The notes: generated by a model from the sequence alone, not told the origin. A stretch of 48,274 nucleotides of DNA from Candidatus Desulfofervidaceae bacterium (GCA_027064585.1 JAMOPI010000016.1:1-48274); one strand, 5' to 3'. Positions 35,885 to 44,272 are shown, counted from the first letter of the stretch. Numbers and translations: made by a program.

Positions 35885-36853
35885 CTATATAGATTCAGAC
35901 ACACCAGAAGAAAAAATATCCGCCTCAAACAATTCCTTAAGGGCAAAAAATACAGGTCCGGGTCTACCAGTGCCAATTTTTTTTCCGGCGAAGATGCTGA
36001 CTGGAAGAACATCTATTGTCGTTCCAAACAAAAGTACTTCTTGGGCAGTATATACCTCTTCTAAAGGAATCGCCCCAAACGTTATGCCCTTAATTAGACA
36101 CCTCTTTTCCAACTCTTTAGCCAAGACGACAACTCGTCCAAGCGTAATTCCTCTTAAAATCCTTTTAAATACTGGAAACTTTAAAAATCCATCTTTTGTT
36201 ACAATCCCAACACTTTCAGTTGCACCTTCGGCCAGATTACCCTCTTCATCTAGATTAACGGCAAAATCTGCCCCTGCCTTTATTGCTTGTTGTTTCATAA
36301 GAACATTGGGCAAATAATTACAAGATTTAATCTGGGCAAAAAGACCTGGCTTTACCGGAATATCACTTACAATAACTCTTACCCCTTCTTGATAATAACG
36401 TGCAGGCACCTCCTTCCATTTGGTAATCACCACATAAAGCTGAGACCCTTCACTTTCAAAGGGGTTAACGCTAAAGCCTCCAGGACCACGGGAAACATAG
36501 ATGTGAATAACTCCGTCCTTTGTTTTTGTTAATCTTACTGTATCCTTTACAATTTGCTTTATCTCCTCATAATCTACCGGTGGTTTTATTCCTACTGCCT
36601 CGGCCGAGGCCTTTAGTCTCTCTAAATGTGCCTGAAACTGATATATGTATCCATGTCTATATTTAATCACCTCAAATATACCATCTCCCCGGTGCACCAT
36701 ATGGTCATCAATGGGGATAAGCATTAAAGAAGGATTAGTAACCACTCCTCCTAAAAGGCTTGAATACATAGCTAGATAGTCAGCATGATAGCACCGTTTC
36801 CTTTTGATAAACCGATCAAATACCTCTTTGGAAGAAAGCACTGTCAAACTCAT
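35885..36853 (-). CDS. Class IV aminotransferase
   Basis: A 322-residue PLP enzyme of the branched-chain aminotransferase/aminodeoxychorismate lyase/D-amino-acid aminotransferase group. Seen: DHMVHRGDGIFEVIKYRHGY, YQFQAHLERLKASAEAVGI, the PLP-lysine region FAQIKSCNYLPNVLMKQQA, and GNLAEGATESVGIV. Length fits, but the group cannot be resolved to one reaction by eye; the DGIFE start favours D-amino-acid or branched-chain types. The ATG has no ribosome site and lies about 5 bases after the predicted transcription start. Confidence 0.85.
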   Translation of the reverse strand: MSLTVLSSKEVFDRFIKRKRCYHADYLAMYSSLLGGVVTNPSLMLIPIDDHMVHRGDGIFEVIKYRHGYIYQFQAHLERLKASAEAVGIKPPVDYEEIKQIVKDTVRLTKTKDGVIHIYVSRGPGGFSVNPFESEGSQLYVVITKWKEVPARYYQEGVRVIVSDIPVKPGLFAQIKSCNYLPNVLMKQQAIKAGADFAVNLDEEGNLAEGATESVGIVTKDGFLKFPVFKRILRGITLGRVVVLAKELEKRCLIKGITFGAIPLEEVYTAQEVLLFGTTIDVLPVSIFAGKKIGTGRPGPVFFALKELFEADIFSSGVSESI

Positions 36854-36864
36854 GGCTAGAATAG

Positions 36865-36893
36865 GTTTTACTCTTTATTCCTCTCTGGGTCAA
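36865..36893 (-). promoter_or_regulatory. Promoter of the aminotransferase gene (very short leader)
   Basis: Minus strand: TTGACC (36893-36888), 17 bases, TAAAAC (36870-36865), then 11 bases to the ATG. Repeat element copy 7 begins only 2 bp behind the -35. Confidence 0.55.
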
Positions 36894-36895
36894 GG

Positions 36896-37032
36896 CCCAA
36901 AATCCGCGATTGATTTATAGTATTCCGTAAAAATTGACCACTTAACGAAGCCTTAGCGTATACTTTCTTTAAGTAAGAAGGAAATTCACCAATTTTTTTA
37001 TGAAATACCACAAATCAATCGCGGATTTTGGG
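36896..37032. repeat. Intergenic inverted-repeat element, copy 7 (short, perfect ends)
   Basis: A 137-bp element whose ends CCCAAAATCCGCGATTG (36896-36912) and CAATCGCGGATTTTGGG (37016-37032) are perfect inverted repeats over 17 bp. Inside: TTATAGTATTCCGTAAAAATT, GACCACTTAACGAAGCCTTA, GTATACTTTC. The hairpin core is deleted. It lies between the aminotransferase promoter and the 3' end of the histidine kinase gene. Confidence 0.9.
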
Positions 37033-37044
37033 TGAATATTTAAC

Positions 37045-38055
37045 CTAGAAAAGGGGAAGACAAATAACAAAGGTTGTTCCTTTCCCAGGAATGCTTTTAA
37101 AGGAAATATTCCCTTGATGTGCTTCTATAATCCTTTTGACGATGGCCAATCCCAGACCTGTACCTCTGTTTTTGGTGGTAAAAAAGGGTTCAAAGATCTT
37201 TTTTTGATATTCTTCTGGAATACCCGGTCCCTGATCAATAATCTCAATAACTATGTTATTTTTCTGAGTACTTACATTTATCTTTACTGGCTTGTCTGGA
37301 GCAGCCTGAATGGCATTATTAACAATATTAATAAGCACCTGCTTAAACTTATCGGGATCTATTTTGACCTCAGGCAAATCTGTAAGAAAATAAACTTCAA
37401 TCTTGGCATTACTGCTCATTTCTACAAGTTTGAGCGCATCTTTAATAAATTGCTTAAAATTAACCGGTTTGAGTTTTACCTGCACAGGTTTAGAAAAGTC
37501 TAAAATACCATGTACCATGTCCTGCATCCATTTTGTCTCTTTTAAAATGATGTCTAACTTCTTCCAATTTGGATCATCTGGCAAAAGTTGCTTTTGTAAA
37601 AGCTTGGCAAAACCTCCAATGACAACCAAAGGCGTTTTTAATTCATGCGCAATAGCAGCCGCTGCTTTACCTAATAGGGCAAGATGTTCTGATTGTTTTA
37701 ATTTTTCGCGTTCGGCTCTTTCTCTATCCACCAAAAAACCCGTTGTAATACCAAAAAGGAGAAATAGACATATTTCTTGAAAACCAAGCAGCTTGTAAGG
37801 GAAGAGATTGTTAGTGAGGGGCAAGGATAAAAGAACAGCCAACAGCGCACCAAAGAGGCCTCCTTTTAATCCTCCTAAAAGACTGGCCATAAAAATAGGC
37901 AAGTAATAAAGCCGAAAGAAAAAACTTTTCCAAGTCAGAGAAGAAAAATGAGTCAGGATAAAGATAATTAAAAAAAGGATAAAAATCGCACTCCATTTTA
38001 TATACGGTGGAATCCATCTATACCAAAAGTGAATAAATTTTTTGATCCTACGCAT
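37045..38055 (-). CDS. Membrane-bound sensor histidine kinase
   Basis: About 336 residues from the ATG at 38055; a TTG nine codons upstream lies between the -35 and -10 of the promoter and so cannot be used. About four helices at residues 10-110 act as a membrane sensor (FILFLIIFILTHFSS, GGLKGGLFGALLAVLLSLPL), followed by HisKA (AAAAIAHELKTPLVVIGGFA, phospho-acceptor His about residue 137) and an ATPase domain with NIVNNAIQAAP, DQGPGIPEEYQKKIFEPFFT and GTGLGLAIVKRIIEAH. It resembles NtrB/ZraS-type kinases. No response regulator is adjacent, so it is an orphan. Confidence 0.9.
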   Translation of the reverse strand: MRRIKKFIHFWYRWIPPYIKWSAIFILFLIIFILTHFSSLTWKSFFFRLYYLPIFMASLLGGLKGGLFGALLAVLLSLPLTNNLFPYKLLGFQEICLFLLFGITTGFLVDRERAEREKLKQSEHLALLGKAAAAIAHELKTPLVVIGGFAKLLQKQLLPDDPNWKKLDIILKETKWMQDMVHGILDFSKPVQVKLKPVNFKQFIKDALKLVEMSSNAKIEVYFLTDLPEVKIDPDKFKQVLINIVNNAIQAAPDKPVKINVSTQKNNIVIEIIDQGPGIPEEYQKKIFEPFFTTKNRGTGLGLAIVKRIIEAHQGNISFKSIPGKGTTFVICLPLF

Positions 38056-38062
38056 ACGCAAA

Positions 38063-38091
38063 AAATTAACAGATATAAACAATTATGTCAA
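38063..38091 (-). promoter_or_regulatory. Promoter of the histidine kinase gene (predicted leaderless)
   Basis: Minus strand: TTGACA (38091-38086), 17 bases, TAATTT (38068-38063), then seven bases to the ATG at 38055. Confidence 0.55.
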
Positions 38092-38157
38092 AAAATGTCC
38101 GTATATTTTTTTAAGAAATCCTATATGCCCTCCTTTAGGAGATTTTGGCTCTTTTAC

Positions 38158-38192
38158 CTATTATAACTTAGGCTACTCTTTTTAAAAAGGCT
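38158..38192. repeat. Isolated IS256-like end remnant
   Basis: TTATAACTTAGGCTACTCTT and the following TTTAAAAAGG resemble the left end at 413-440 (TTATAACTCAGGCCACCCTC...). No transposase sequence adjoins it. Confidence 0.35.
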
Positions 38193-38200
38193 ATTTTAAG

Positions 38201-38414
38201 CAATTTATAGTATTCTGCAAAAATTGGTGAATTTTCCTTCCTTCCAACCTCAAATAAAAAGTCAGCGCCGAAGCGAGCGAGGTCAAGGCAGTTCGTCAGC
38301 CACCCGCAGGGCTTGCCCTTGACCGCTAAGCGAGCGAAGGCGCTATAATTATGATTGGGCCTTGGAAGGGAAAAAGGTCTCCACAAATTACATAGAATTA
38401 TGCGGTTAACTATA
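38201..38414. repeat. Intergenic repeat element, copy 8
   Basis: Begins CAATTTATAGTATTCTGCAA as inside copy 7, contains the hairpin core (CCTTGACCGCTAAGCGAGCG, GGCGCTATAATTATGATTGG), and ends with TCTCCACAAATTACATAGAA and GCGGTTAACTATA, matching copy 3 reversed. Terminal repeats are missing. No gene lies in 38083-38496; a 98-codon frame here is only repeat sequence. Confidence 0.7.
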
Positions 38415-38496
38415 ATAAACAACGAAAAACCTGATTTGTCCTGCTGAAACCAAAATACAATCATTAACCAAAAGAAAGCGGCTTTTGTCTAAAAAT

Positions 38497-38910
38497 CTAT
38501 CCCAGACTTAAAGTTTCTCCTCTAGCCTCTTCTTTTAACTTTGCAATGACTTTTGCATCGGCAGGTAAAAAGGAGAGGGTGTGAATTTTATCTAAAGATA
38601 CCCAGCGGTAATCCACTCCAGGCAAGGGCTTAATCTGACCGGTCCGGTAAGTACATAAAAAGACATGCAGGGTGATAGCAAATTCAGAATAAGTATGATC
38701 CACCCGCATAAAATATCTTTTGATGGCAATTTCTATCCCCAATTCTTCTTTTATCTCACGTAAAAGGCAGGCCTCTAAAGTCTCTCCTTCCTCTCTTTTT
38801 CCGCCAGGAAACTCCCAGCGCCCGGCATAAGGGCCACCTGGCGGACGAGTAGTCACCAAGACCTTTCCTTGATGCCAAATAACAGCAGCTGTAACCTCGT
38901 AGTGCCTCAT
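38497..38910 (-). CDS. NUDIX hydrolase (MutT-like)
   Basis: A 137-residue NUDIX enzyme with the full box GGKREEGETLEACLLREIKE ELG (GX5EX7REUXEEXGU), preceded by GRWEFPG. The start EVTAAVIWHQGKVLVTTRPP and late LPGVDYRWVSLDKI fit the 8-oxo-dGTP pyrophosphatase group that cleans the nucleotide pool, though substrate range in this family is broad. It overlaps the lipoprotein gene upstream by ATGA. Confidence 0.88.
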   Translation of the reverse strand: MRHYEVTAAVIWHQGKVLVTTRPPGGPYAGRWEFPGGKREEGETLEACLLREIKEELGIEIAIKRYFMRVDHTYSEFAITLHVFLCTYRTGQIKPLPGVDYRWVSLDKIHTLSFLPADAKVIAKLKEEARGETLSLG

Positions 38911-39188
38911 TTAATCTGCTCTACAATTACTACTCCACCCCAAGCACCAACCCGCACGATGCGTCCCTGCGCATCTTTAAAAAAGACCACTCCTGGCTGT
39001 GTTTCCTCAAACCAGACATAGCCATGTCTCACGGTATATTCAGCTACCTCTTGACCATAGTTATAAACCTTTACCTTAAAGTCGCCACCCATGATCCGAA
39101 GTATTTTCTTCCGCAATTTAATCTGTGACTTTTCGGTGCAGCCGAGGAGACCAAATATCAAAAATAAAACGCACAACCATTTTTTCAT
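38907..39188 (-). CDS. Small lipoprotein of unknown function
   Basis: A 93-residue protein with a lipoprotein signal (WLCVLFLIFGLLGC, lipobox cysteine C17) and a short mature domain with alternating beta-type residues (FKVKVYNYGQEVAEYTVRHG, VVFFKDAQGRIVRVGAWGGV). GGAGG precedes the ATG. Not recognised; coupled to the NUDIX gene, which does not suggest a function. Confidence 0.7.
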   Translation of the reverse strand: MKKWLCVLFLIFGLLGCTEKSQIKLRKKILRIMGGDFKVKVYNYGQEVAEYTVRHGYVWFEETQPGVVFFKDAQGRIVRVGAWGGVVIVEQIK

Positions 39189-39303
39189 TCTCTCCTCCTG
39201 GATAGTTTGCTCTCAAAAATAGACTAATTTAGATGGAAAGTAAAGGGCTATCTTGTCTTTTCTGACCAACTATTGTAGAAACACAATAAAAACAGGAGGA
39301 CAA

Positions 39304-40761
39304 ATGGCCTATAAAGATTTACAGGCCTTCGTCAAGGCCTTAGAGAAAAAGGGAGAGCTGGTACGGATTAAAGAGCCTGTTAGTCCTTATCTTGAAATTA
39401 CAGAAATTACTGACCGGGTGTGCAAGCAATATGGTCCGGCCCTTTTGTTTGAAAATGTTTCTGGTTACGACTTTCCGGTCTTAACAAATGCCTTTGGCTC
39501 CTTTAGGCGTATCTGTATGGCCCTAGGTGTAGATAACCTGGATAAGCTTGGAAAGCATATCCTTGAATTTTTACAGCTAGAGGCACCTGCGGGATTGATT
39601 GAAAAGTTAAAGCTTTTACCCAAATTAAAACGCTTGGGCAGTATGTTTCCTAAGCTGGTCAAAAAGGCCCCTTGTCAAGAGGTAGTGTTAAAGGGAGATG
39701 AAGTAGACTTAACCAAGTTTCCCATCCTGCACTGCTGGCCTTTGGATGGCGGTCCCTTTATTACTTTACCCCTCGTCTTTACCAAACACCCCTTGACCGG
39801 CGTGCGTAATGTTGGCATGTACCGCATGCAGGTCTATGACAAAAAGACAACCGGTGTGCACTGGCATCCCCATAAAGGTGGAGCTCAACACTACCGCATA
39901 GCTGAGGAGTTAGGACAACGCCTAGAGCTAGCCGTCGCCATTGGCCCTGACCCGGTCATGACCTATGCCGCCACTGCCCCTTTGCCTGAGGATATAGATG
40001 AAGTCATCTTTGCCGGCTTTTTACGGGGCGAGCCGGTGGAGATGGTCAAGTGTTTAACCATAGACCAGGAGATCCCTGCCAGCAGTCAGATCGTCCTTGA
40101 AGGCTATGTAGAGCCAGGGGAAAGGAGAAAAGAAGGACCCTTTGGCGACCACACAGGTTATTATTCCTTACCTGACGATTACCCGGTATTTCATATTACC
40201 TGCATTACCCATCGCAAGGACTTAATTTATCCAGCGACCATTGTTGGCCGGCCACCACAGGAAGATTGTTATATGGCCAAAGCAACTGAAAGGCTATTTT
40301 TACCCCTTATCAAAAAGCAATTGCCTGAGATTGTAGACATAAACCTACCGATGGAGGGCGTTTTTCACAACCTGGCCTTTATTTCTATTGATAAACGCTA
40401 TCCAGGACACGCCAAAAAGGTTATGCAGGCCATCTGGGGACTAGGACAGCTTTGCTTTACCAAAATCGTGGTCATCTTTGATAAAGATGTTAATGTACAG
40501 GACATCTCGGAAGTACTCTGGCGCTTGGGCAATAACATTGATCCCAAACGGGATATCGTCTTTGTAGAAGGGCCAGTAGATGCCCTTGACCACGCTTCCC
40601 CCCTACCCCTTTTAGGCAGCAAGATGGGCATAGACGCCACCCGCAAATGGCCGGAAGAAGGCTTTACCAGAGAATGGCCACCGGTAATAGAGATGACAAA
40701 GGAAGTTAAAGAAAAGATAGACAAATTGTGGGAAAAGTTAGAGTTGGGAAACAAGAAATGA
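39304..40761 (+). CDS. UbiD-family decarboxylase
   Basis: A 485-residue prenylated-FMN decarboxylase. Start at 39304 (AGGAGG six bases upstream) fits the family N-terminus MAYKDLQAFVKALEKKGELV. Markers: FPILHCWPLDGGPFITLPLV, VGMYRMQVYDKKTTGVHWHP, EGPFGDHTGYYS (active-site E-R-E network region) and MPLEGVFHN-like PMEGVFHNLAFI. With UbiX next to it, a role in quinone side-chain decarboxylation (ubiquinone or futalosine-type menaquinone route) is likely, but UbiD homologues also act on other aromatic acids. Confidence 0.9.
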   Translation: MAYKDLQAFVKALEKKGELVRIKEPVSPYLEITEITDRVCKQYGPALLFENVSGYDFPVLTNAFGSFRRICMALGVDNLDKLGKHILEFLQLEAPAGLIEKLKLLPKLKRLGSMFPKLVKKAPCQEVVLKGDEVDLTKFPILHCWPLDGGPFITLPLVFTKHPLTGVRNVGMYRMQVYDKKTTGVHWHPHKGGAQHYRIAEELGQRLELAVAIGPDPVMTYAATAPLPEDIDEVIFAGFLRGEPVEMVKCLTIDQEIPASSQIVLEGYVEPGERRKEGPFGDHTGYYSLPDDYPVFHITCITHRKDLIYPATIVGRPPQEDCYMAKATERLFLPLIKKQLPEIVDINLPMEGVFHNLAFISIDKRYPGHAKKVMQAIWGLGQLCFTKIVVIFDKDVNVQDISEVLWRLGNNIDPKRDIVFVEGPVDALDHASPLPLLGSKMGIDATRKWPEEGFTREWPPVIEMTKEVKEKIDKLWEKLELGNKK

Positions 40762-41363
40762 ACAACAAATTCCAAACTTTGGATGACAGACAACCATATA
40801 TTTTGGCCATCACTGGTGCAAGTGGGGCCATTTATGCCAAAACCTTGATTGCCTATTTTTATCAACATAATTTACCCTTAATTTGTTTGGCCACAAGAGT
40901 TGGGAAAAAAGTCTGGGAGTGGGAAATGGGAGTATCTTTAGAAAAGGCATTACCTACAAGCGTCTCCCTCTATGAAGAAGATGACTGGTGGGCACCGGTG
41001 GCCAGTGGCAGTGTAAAGGCTAAGGGAATGGTTGTTATGCCTTGTTCTATGGGCACACTTGCGGCCATTGCCCATGGACTTTCTCGCAACCTCATTCAGC
41101 GCACCGCCGATGTGATGTTAAAGGAAAGGCATCCCTTAATCATTGTCCCAAGAGAAACACCACTTCATGCCATGCATCTGGAAAATATGTTATTTTTAAC
41201 CAGACTAGGAGCAATTATCCTGCCAGCCATGCCTGCCTTTTATCACCGACCTAAGGACATCCAAGACCTGGCCAATTTTGTTGTGGCGAGGGTGTTAGAC
41301 CACCTTGGCCTTCCCCATACGCTCATCCCTTCTTGGAAAGAAATGGCAAACATTGAAGCCTAA
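40758..41363 (+). CDS. ubiX: UbiX-like flavin prenyltransferase
   Basis: A 201-residue flavoprotein that makes the prenylated FMN cofactor needed by UbiD. Motifs: ILAITGASGAIYAKTLI, MVVMPCSMGTLAAIAHGLSR NLIQRTADVMLKE, PLIIVPRETPLHAMHLENM, and GAIILPAMPAFYHRPK. The ATG at 40758 overlaps the ubiD stop (ATGA) and is preferred over an in-frame ATG 30 bases upstream. The pair is translationally coupled. Confidence 0.93.
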   Translation: MNNKFQTLDDRQPYILAITGASGAIYAKTLIAYFYQHNLPLICLATRVGKKVWEWEMGVSLEKALPTSVSLYEEDDWWAPVASGSVKAKGMVVMPCSMGTLAAIAHGLSRNLIQRTADVMLKERHPLIIVPRETPLHAMHLENMLFLTRLGAIILPAMPAFYHRPKDIQDLANFVVARVLDHLGLPHTLIPSWKEMANIEA

Positions 41364-41388
41364 CTTTATATTAGCAAAGATTACGAAG

Positions 41389-41696
41389 TCGTCCCTGAAA
41401 AACTCTGTTTTAGCTTCTAACTAAGCTCAATTGCCTTTCATATTACTCATTCCAGATCAAGACAAAAAAGCAAATAAAACCTGTGGCTCACAAAGACTGT
41501 AAATCTTATCTTTGCTCTCCTTCTTTTGTGATAAAACCTTTTTGAATATTTCTATTTCTTTGAAATAACTCTCATATTGATTGGCAGGCAGTTTCCTCTC
41601 CAGCTCTCTTACTAATCTTGCCGCGGACTGTTCACCTTTAAGCCCAGTTAACACAATAGCCATTTTTTCTTCTGGTGAAAAATGTCTCCTTTTCAT
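41389..41696 (-). pseudogene. Mosaic transposase relic (IS3-like start joined to IS5/IS1182-like middle and end)
   Basis: A 79-codon frame from 41696 begins MKRRHFSPEEKMAIVLTGLK, as in IS3-type OrfA proteins, with a good ribosome site. It then becomes NQYESYFKEIEIFKKVLSQK and KIYSLCEPQV, a block of IS5/IS1182 transposases (KIYSLHEPxV), and jumps directly to the transposase tail LFAFLS. One base is missing compared with the tail of the copy at 48152, causing a stop. The end TCGTCCCTGAAAAACTCTG at 41389 is the shared element end. Two deletions and a frameshift make it non-functional. Confidence 0.7.
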
Positions 41697-41747
41697 CCTT
41701 ACCCCTCCTTAGTAGAGTAGTTTATTATACCTCTATCTTCGGGGCGT

Positions 41748-41772
41748 GTCCTGCCCCCGTGGGGGGCAGGAC
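41748..41772. other. Strong perfect hairpin without T-tract
   Basis: GTCCTGCCCCC-GTG-GGGGGCAGGAC: 11 paired bases with a 3-base loop, very GC-rich in an AT-rich gap. No T run follows on either strand, so it is not a standard terminator. The rest of 41697-42034 shows only a weaker hairpin (ACGTAAAG/TTTTGCGT near 41929-41954) and a poor promoter. Confidence 0.7.
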
Positions 41773-41974
41773 AATTTGCTGCCGCTATTGCTCCTGGGAG
41801 GGTGAAAAAATAACACAAGCGCATTAAAAAGAATAAAAAGTTTGGAACTTCTATTCTGTATTGTTTGAATTTTAAATCAATCTTTATAAACGAATCAAGT
41901 GCGTGAAGCCCATAGGAAGGACGTAAAGCATAGATTTTGCGTAAAAACTCAGCATATTATGGTGTGCTTCATAC

Positions 41975-42003
41975 TTGACTTTTGAGACAAGATGTAATAC
42001 ACA
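41975..42003 (+). promoter_or_regulatory. Weak promoter candidate of pilMNOPQ
   Basis: TTGACT (41975-41980), 17 bases, TACACA. The -10 is poor, so another factor (for example an alternative sigma) may be used. 32 bases before pilM. Confidence 0.3.
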
Positions 42004-42034
42004 TCAAAATAATTTAAAATAACTTGCTGAAGGT

Positions 42035-43123
42035 ATGGAAATATTTTTAAGACTCCGCACACTTTTAAAGCCAGTTTCCTTTAAGACCCTATTTCCTGGT
42101 TTTCTGGATAAACCGCTCATAGGTATAGATTTGGGGAGTTATGCTATAAAGGTATTACAATTCAAAGATAAAAAGGGAAATCTTAAAAGTATAGGTATTT
42201 ATAATTTCCCCGAAGAAGCCTTAACAGGTAAAGATAAAAGGGAGTACCTAGTTTCTGGAATAAGTATCCTTATAGAACAACTTAAGTTAAAACAAAAGGA
42301 AGTTGCTATTTGCCTCTCTTCTAGACATGTAGTGACAAAAAGAATAGAAATTGAAAATCCACAAAAAGGAGAAATACACTCTCTTATCTTAAGCGAAGCA
42401 GAGAGATATATTCCCTATAATCTGGAAGATGTTCATTTAAGTTATGCACCATTAAGAAGAAAAGGAAACAAGTATGAAGTTATTATTGCTGCTGCCAAGA
42501 AGGAAATTATAGCCGAATATATAGATATGTTAAAAGAAGCCAATTTGAGACCTGTAGTTATCGATGTGGAAAACTTTGTCCTCGCTAATGCCTTTGAAGC
42601 TTGTTATGGCATCCCTGAAAAAGAAATGTTAATCATAGACATGGGAGCAACTAAGCTTAATATGGTAGGCATTTCTGAAGGTATTCCTGTTTTTACGCGC
42701 GAAGTAGCCATGGGGGGAATTGACTTTACTAAGGAAATCCAAAATAAATTTGGCGTTAGCTTTGCCGAAGCAGAGCGGATTAAAATAGAAGGCGTTAAAG
42801 AAAAGACAGAGGAAGAAAAATTACAAGAAGTGTTCTTGAAAGTCATAACCCGCTGGTTTCAAGAGATTAAAACCGCTATTGACTTTTTTGAAAATACCAC
42901 TAGGAAAAAAGTTAGAACTATATATCTTTGTGGAGGATCCTCTCGTATTATTGGGTTAAAAGAAGCACTGGCTAAATTTTTAGCAAAAACGGTTTATATG
43001 TTTCATCCAGGGAGTAAAGTTAAGTATAATCCAAATTATTTTGATCCCAAATACCTTGATTATTTATCCCCTCAATTACCCATCGCTCTGGGTTTAGGTT
43101 TGAGGACAAAGGCAGACGTATGA
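42035..43123 (+). CDS. pilM: Type IV pilus assembly protein PilM
   Basis: A 362-residue cytoplasmic actin-like ATPase. Motifs: LIGIDLGSYAIKVLQFKDKK (phosphate 1), EMLIIDMGATKLNMVGISEG (phosphate 2), and TIYLCGGSSRIIGLKEALAK (adenosine). It binds the PilN N-terminus and connects the pilus base to the inner-membrane PilNO complex. GAAGG before the ATG. First of five coupled genes. Confidence 0.93.
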   Translation: MEIFLRLRTLLKPVSFKTLFPGFLDKPLIGIDLGSYAIKVLQFKDKKGNLKSIGIYNFPEEALTGKDKREYLVSGISILIEQLKLKQKEVAICLSSRHVVTKRIEIENPQKGEIHSLILSEAERYIPYNLEDVHLSYAPLRRKGNKYEVIIAAAKKEIIAEYIDMLKEANLRPVVIDVENFVLANAFEACYGIPEKEMLIIDMGATKLNMVGISEGIPVFTREVAMGGIDFTKEIQNKFGVSFAEAERIKIEGVKEKTEEEKLQEVFLKVITRWFQEIKTAIDFFENTTRKKVRTIYLCGGSSRIIGLKEALAKFLAKTVYMFHPGSKVKYNPNYFDPKYLDYLSPQLPIALGLGLRTKADV

Positions 43124-43698
43124 TTAAAATAAACCTTTTACCTCAAAAAGAAATTAAGGCATATGTGGATATAAAGCGAGAGATATTTATTGTTATTTTG
43201 TCTTACACTCTTATTGTTCTTGTTCTTACTTATATCTCTATTAATTTGCATACACAACAAAAGGCATTACGAGGAAGACTATATGCCCTAAATACACAAA
43301 TCCAAAAGTACAAATCCATTGACAAAAAATTAAAGGCATTAAAACAGAAAAAGAAAATCGTTGAAAAAAAGATACGGATAGTTTCTAATTTAGAGAAAGA
43401 TAGAAAAAAGATCTTGGCCGTCCTTGAGGCCATTTCTGAAAACTTCTTGGTAGGTAAGATGTGGTTTGAGGATCTGGAAATAAAAGGTGATAGAGTTCAT
43501 ATTAAAGGTGTTGCCTTAGGAAATGAATCTATTGCTGAGTTTATGAAAGGGTTAAAACATACAATCTTATTTCAGAAGGTAGACCTAATAAAAAGCCAAA
43601 AAAGAAAGGTGCAAAACCTTAATTTAACAAGTTTTGAATTAGAATGTAAGATTATATATCTTCCTAAAGAGAAAAATAGAAATGCTGGAAAAACTTAA
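43120..43698 (+). CDS. pilN: Type IV pilus assembly protein PilN
   Basis: A 192-residue bitopic protein starting IKINLLPQKE, the conserved PilM-binding peptide (INLLP), then one membrane helix (IFIVILSYTLIVLVLTYISI), a coiled coil rich in K and Q, and a small ferredoxin-like periplasmic domain. Overlaps pilM by ATGA and pilO by 17 bases. Confidence 0.92.
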   Translation: MIKINLLPQKEIKAYVDIKREIFIVILSYTLIVLVLTYISINLHTQQKALRGRLYALNTQIQKYKSIDKKLKALKQKKKIVEKKIRIVSNLEKDRKKILAVLEAISENFLVGKMWFEDLEIKGDRVHIKGVALGNESIAEFMKGLKHTILFQKVDLIKSQKRKVQNLNLTSFELECKIIYLPKEKNRNAGKT

Positions 43699-44272
43699 TT
43701 CTCTTCCCTTTAAGCAGAGAATTGCCCTTTATGTGTTTCTCCCTGTAATGGGACTCCTAGCCTTTTGGTATTTTTATTATGCCCCTTTAAGGAGAGAAAT
43801 CAAAAACTTAGAAAGCAACTTGCAGCAAGCCCAGCAGAAACTAAATCAACTTAAATTGGCTCAAAAGAGGTTTAAAAAGTTAGAAGAGGAAATGGCTAAG
43901 ATACAAGCTCAATTTGTAAAGCTAAGTTATCTGCTGCCTAGAGAAAAAGAAATTCCAGATTTACTTGCAAATATTTCTAACCTAGGTAATGATTGCCACT
44001 TAAATTTTATCTTATTCCAGCCTAAGAAAGAACGAATAAAAGATTTTTACGCCGAAGTTCCCGTACAACTTAAGCTAACAAGCGAGTTTTTAAATGTAAA
44101 GGAGTTTTTGAAAAAATTGATAGATACTCCTCGCATCATCAATGTTGAAAGTGTACATTTTAAGAAAGCAAAAATTAATAAAGGTAAAGTCATATTAGAT
44201 GTAGATATGCAACTTGTTACCTACCGGTTTATTCCTGAAGGGATTTCTAAAAATAAAAAGAAGAAAAAATGA
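43682..44272 (+). CDS. pilO: Type IV pilus assembly protein PilO
   Basis: A 196-residue bitopic protein: short cytoplasmic start, membrane helix (IALYVFLPVMGLLAFWYFYY), coiled coil (LESNLQQAQQKLNQLKLAQK), and the PilO core with LSYLLPREKEIPDLLANISN LG. Pairs with PilN to form the alignment subcomplex. Overlaps both neighbours. Confidence 0.92.
   Translation: MLEKLNSLPFKQRIALYVFLPVMGLLAFWYFYYAPLRREIKNLESNLQQAQQKLNQLKLAQKRFKKLEEEMAKIQAQFVKLSYLLPREKEIPDLLANISNLGNDCHLNFILFQPKKERIKDFYAEVPVQLKLTSEFLNVKEFLKKLIDTPRIINVESVHFKKAKINKGKVILDVDMQLVTYRFIPEGISKNKKKKK

Noticed and set aside
38168-38464. 98-codon frame on the minus strand
   Set aside because: It is made of repeat copy 8 and has no homology signal; similar frames appear in other copies (for example 47870-48142).
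41895-41960. Possible cyclic-di-GMP riboswitch before pilM (GGACGTAAAGC string)
   Set aside because: It recalls the GEMM GGACGCAAAGC box, but the required stems and tetraloop receptor are missing; the bases instead pair in a simple hairpin (ACGTAAAG with TTTTGCGT).
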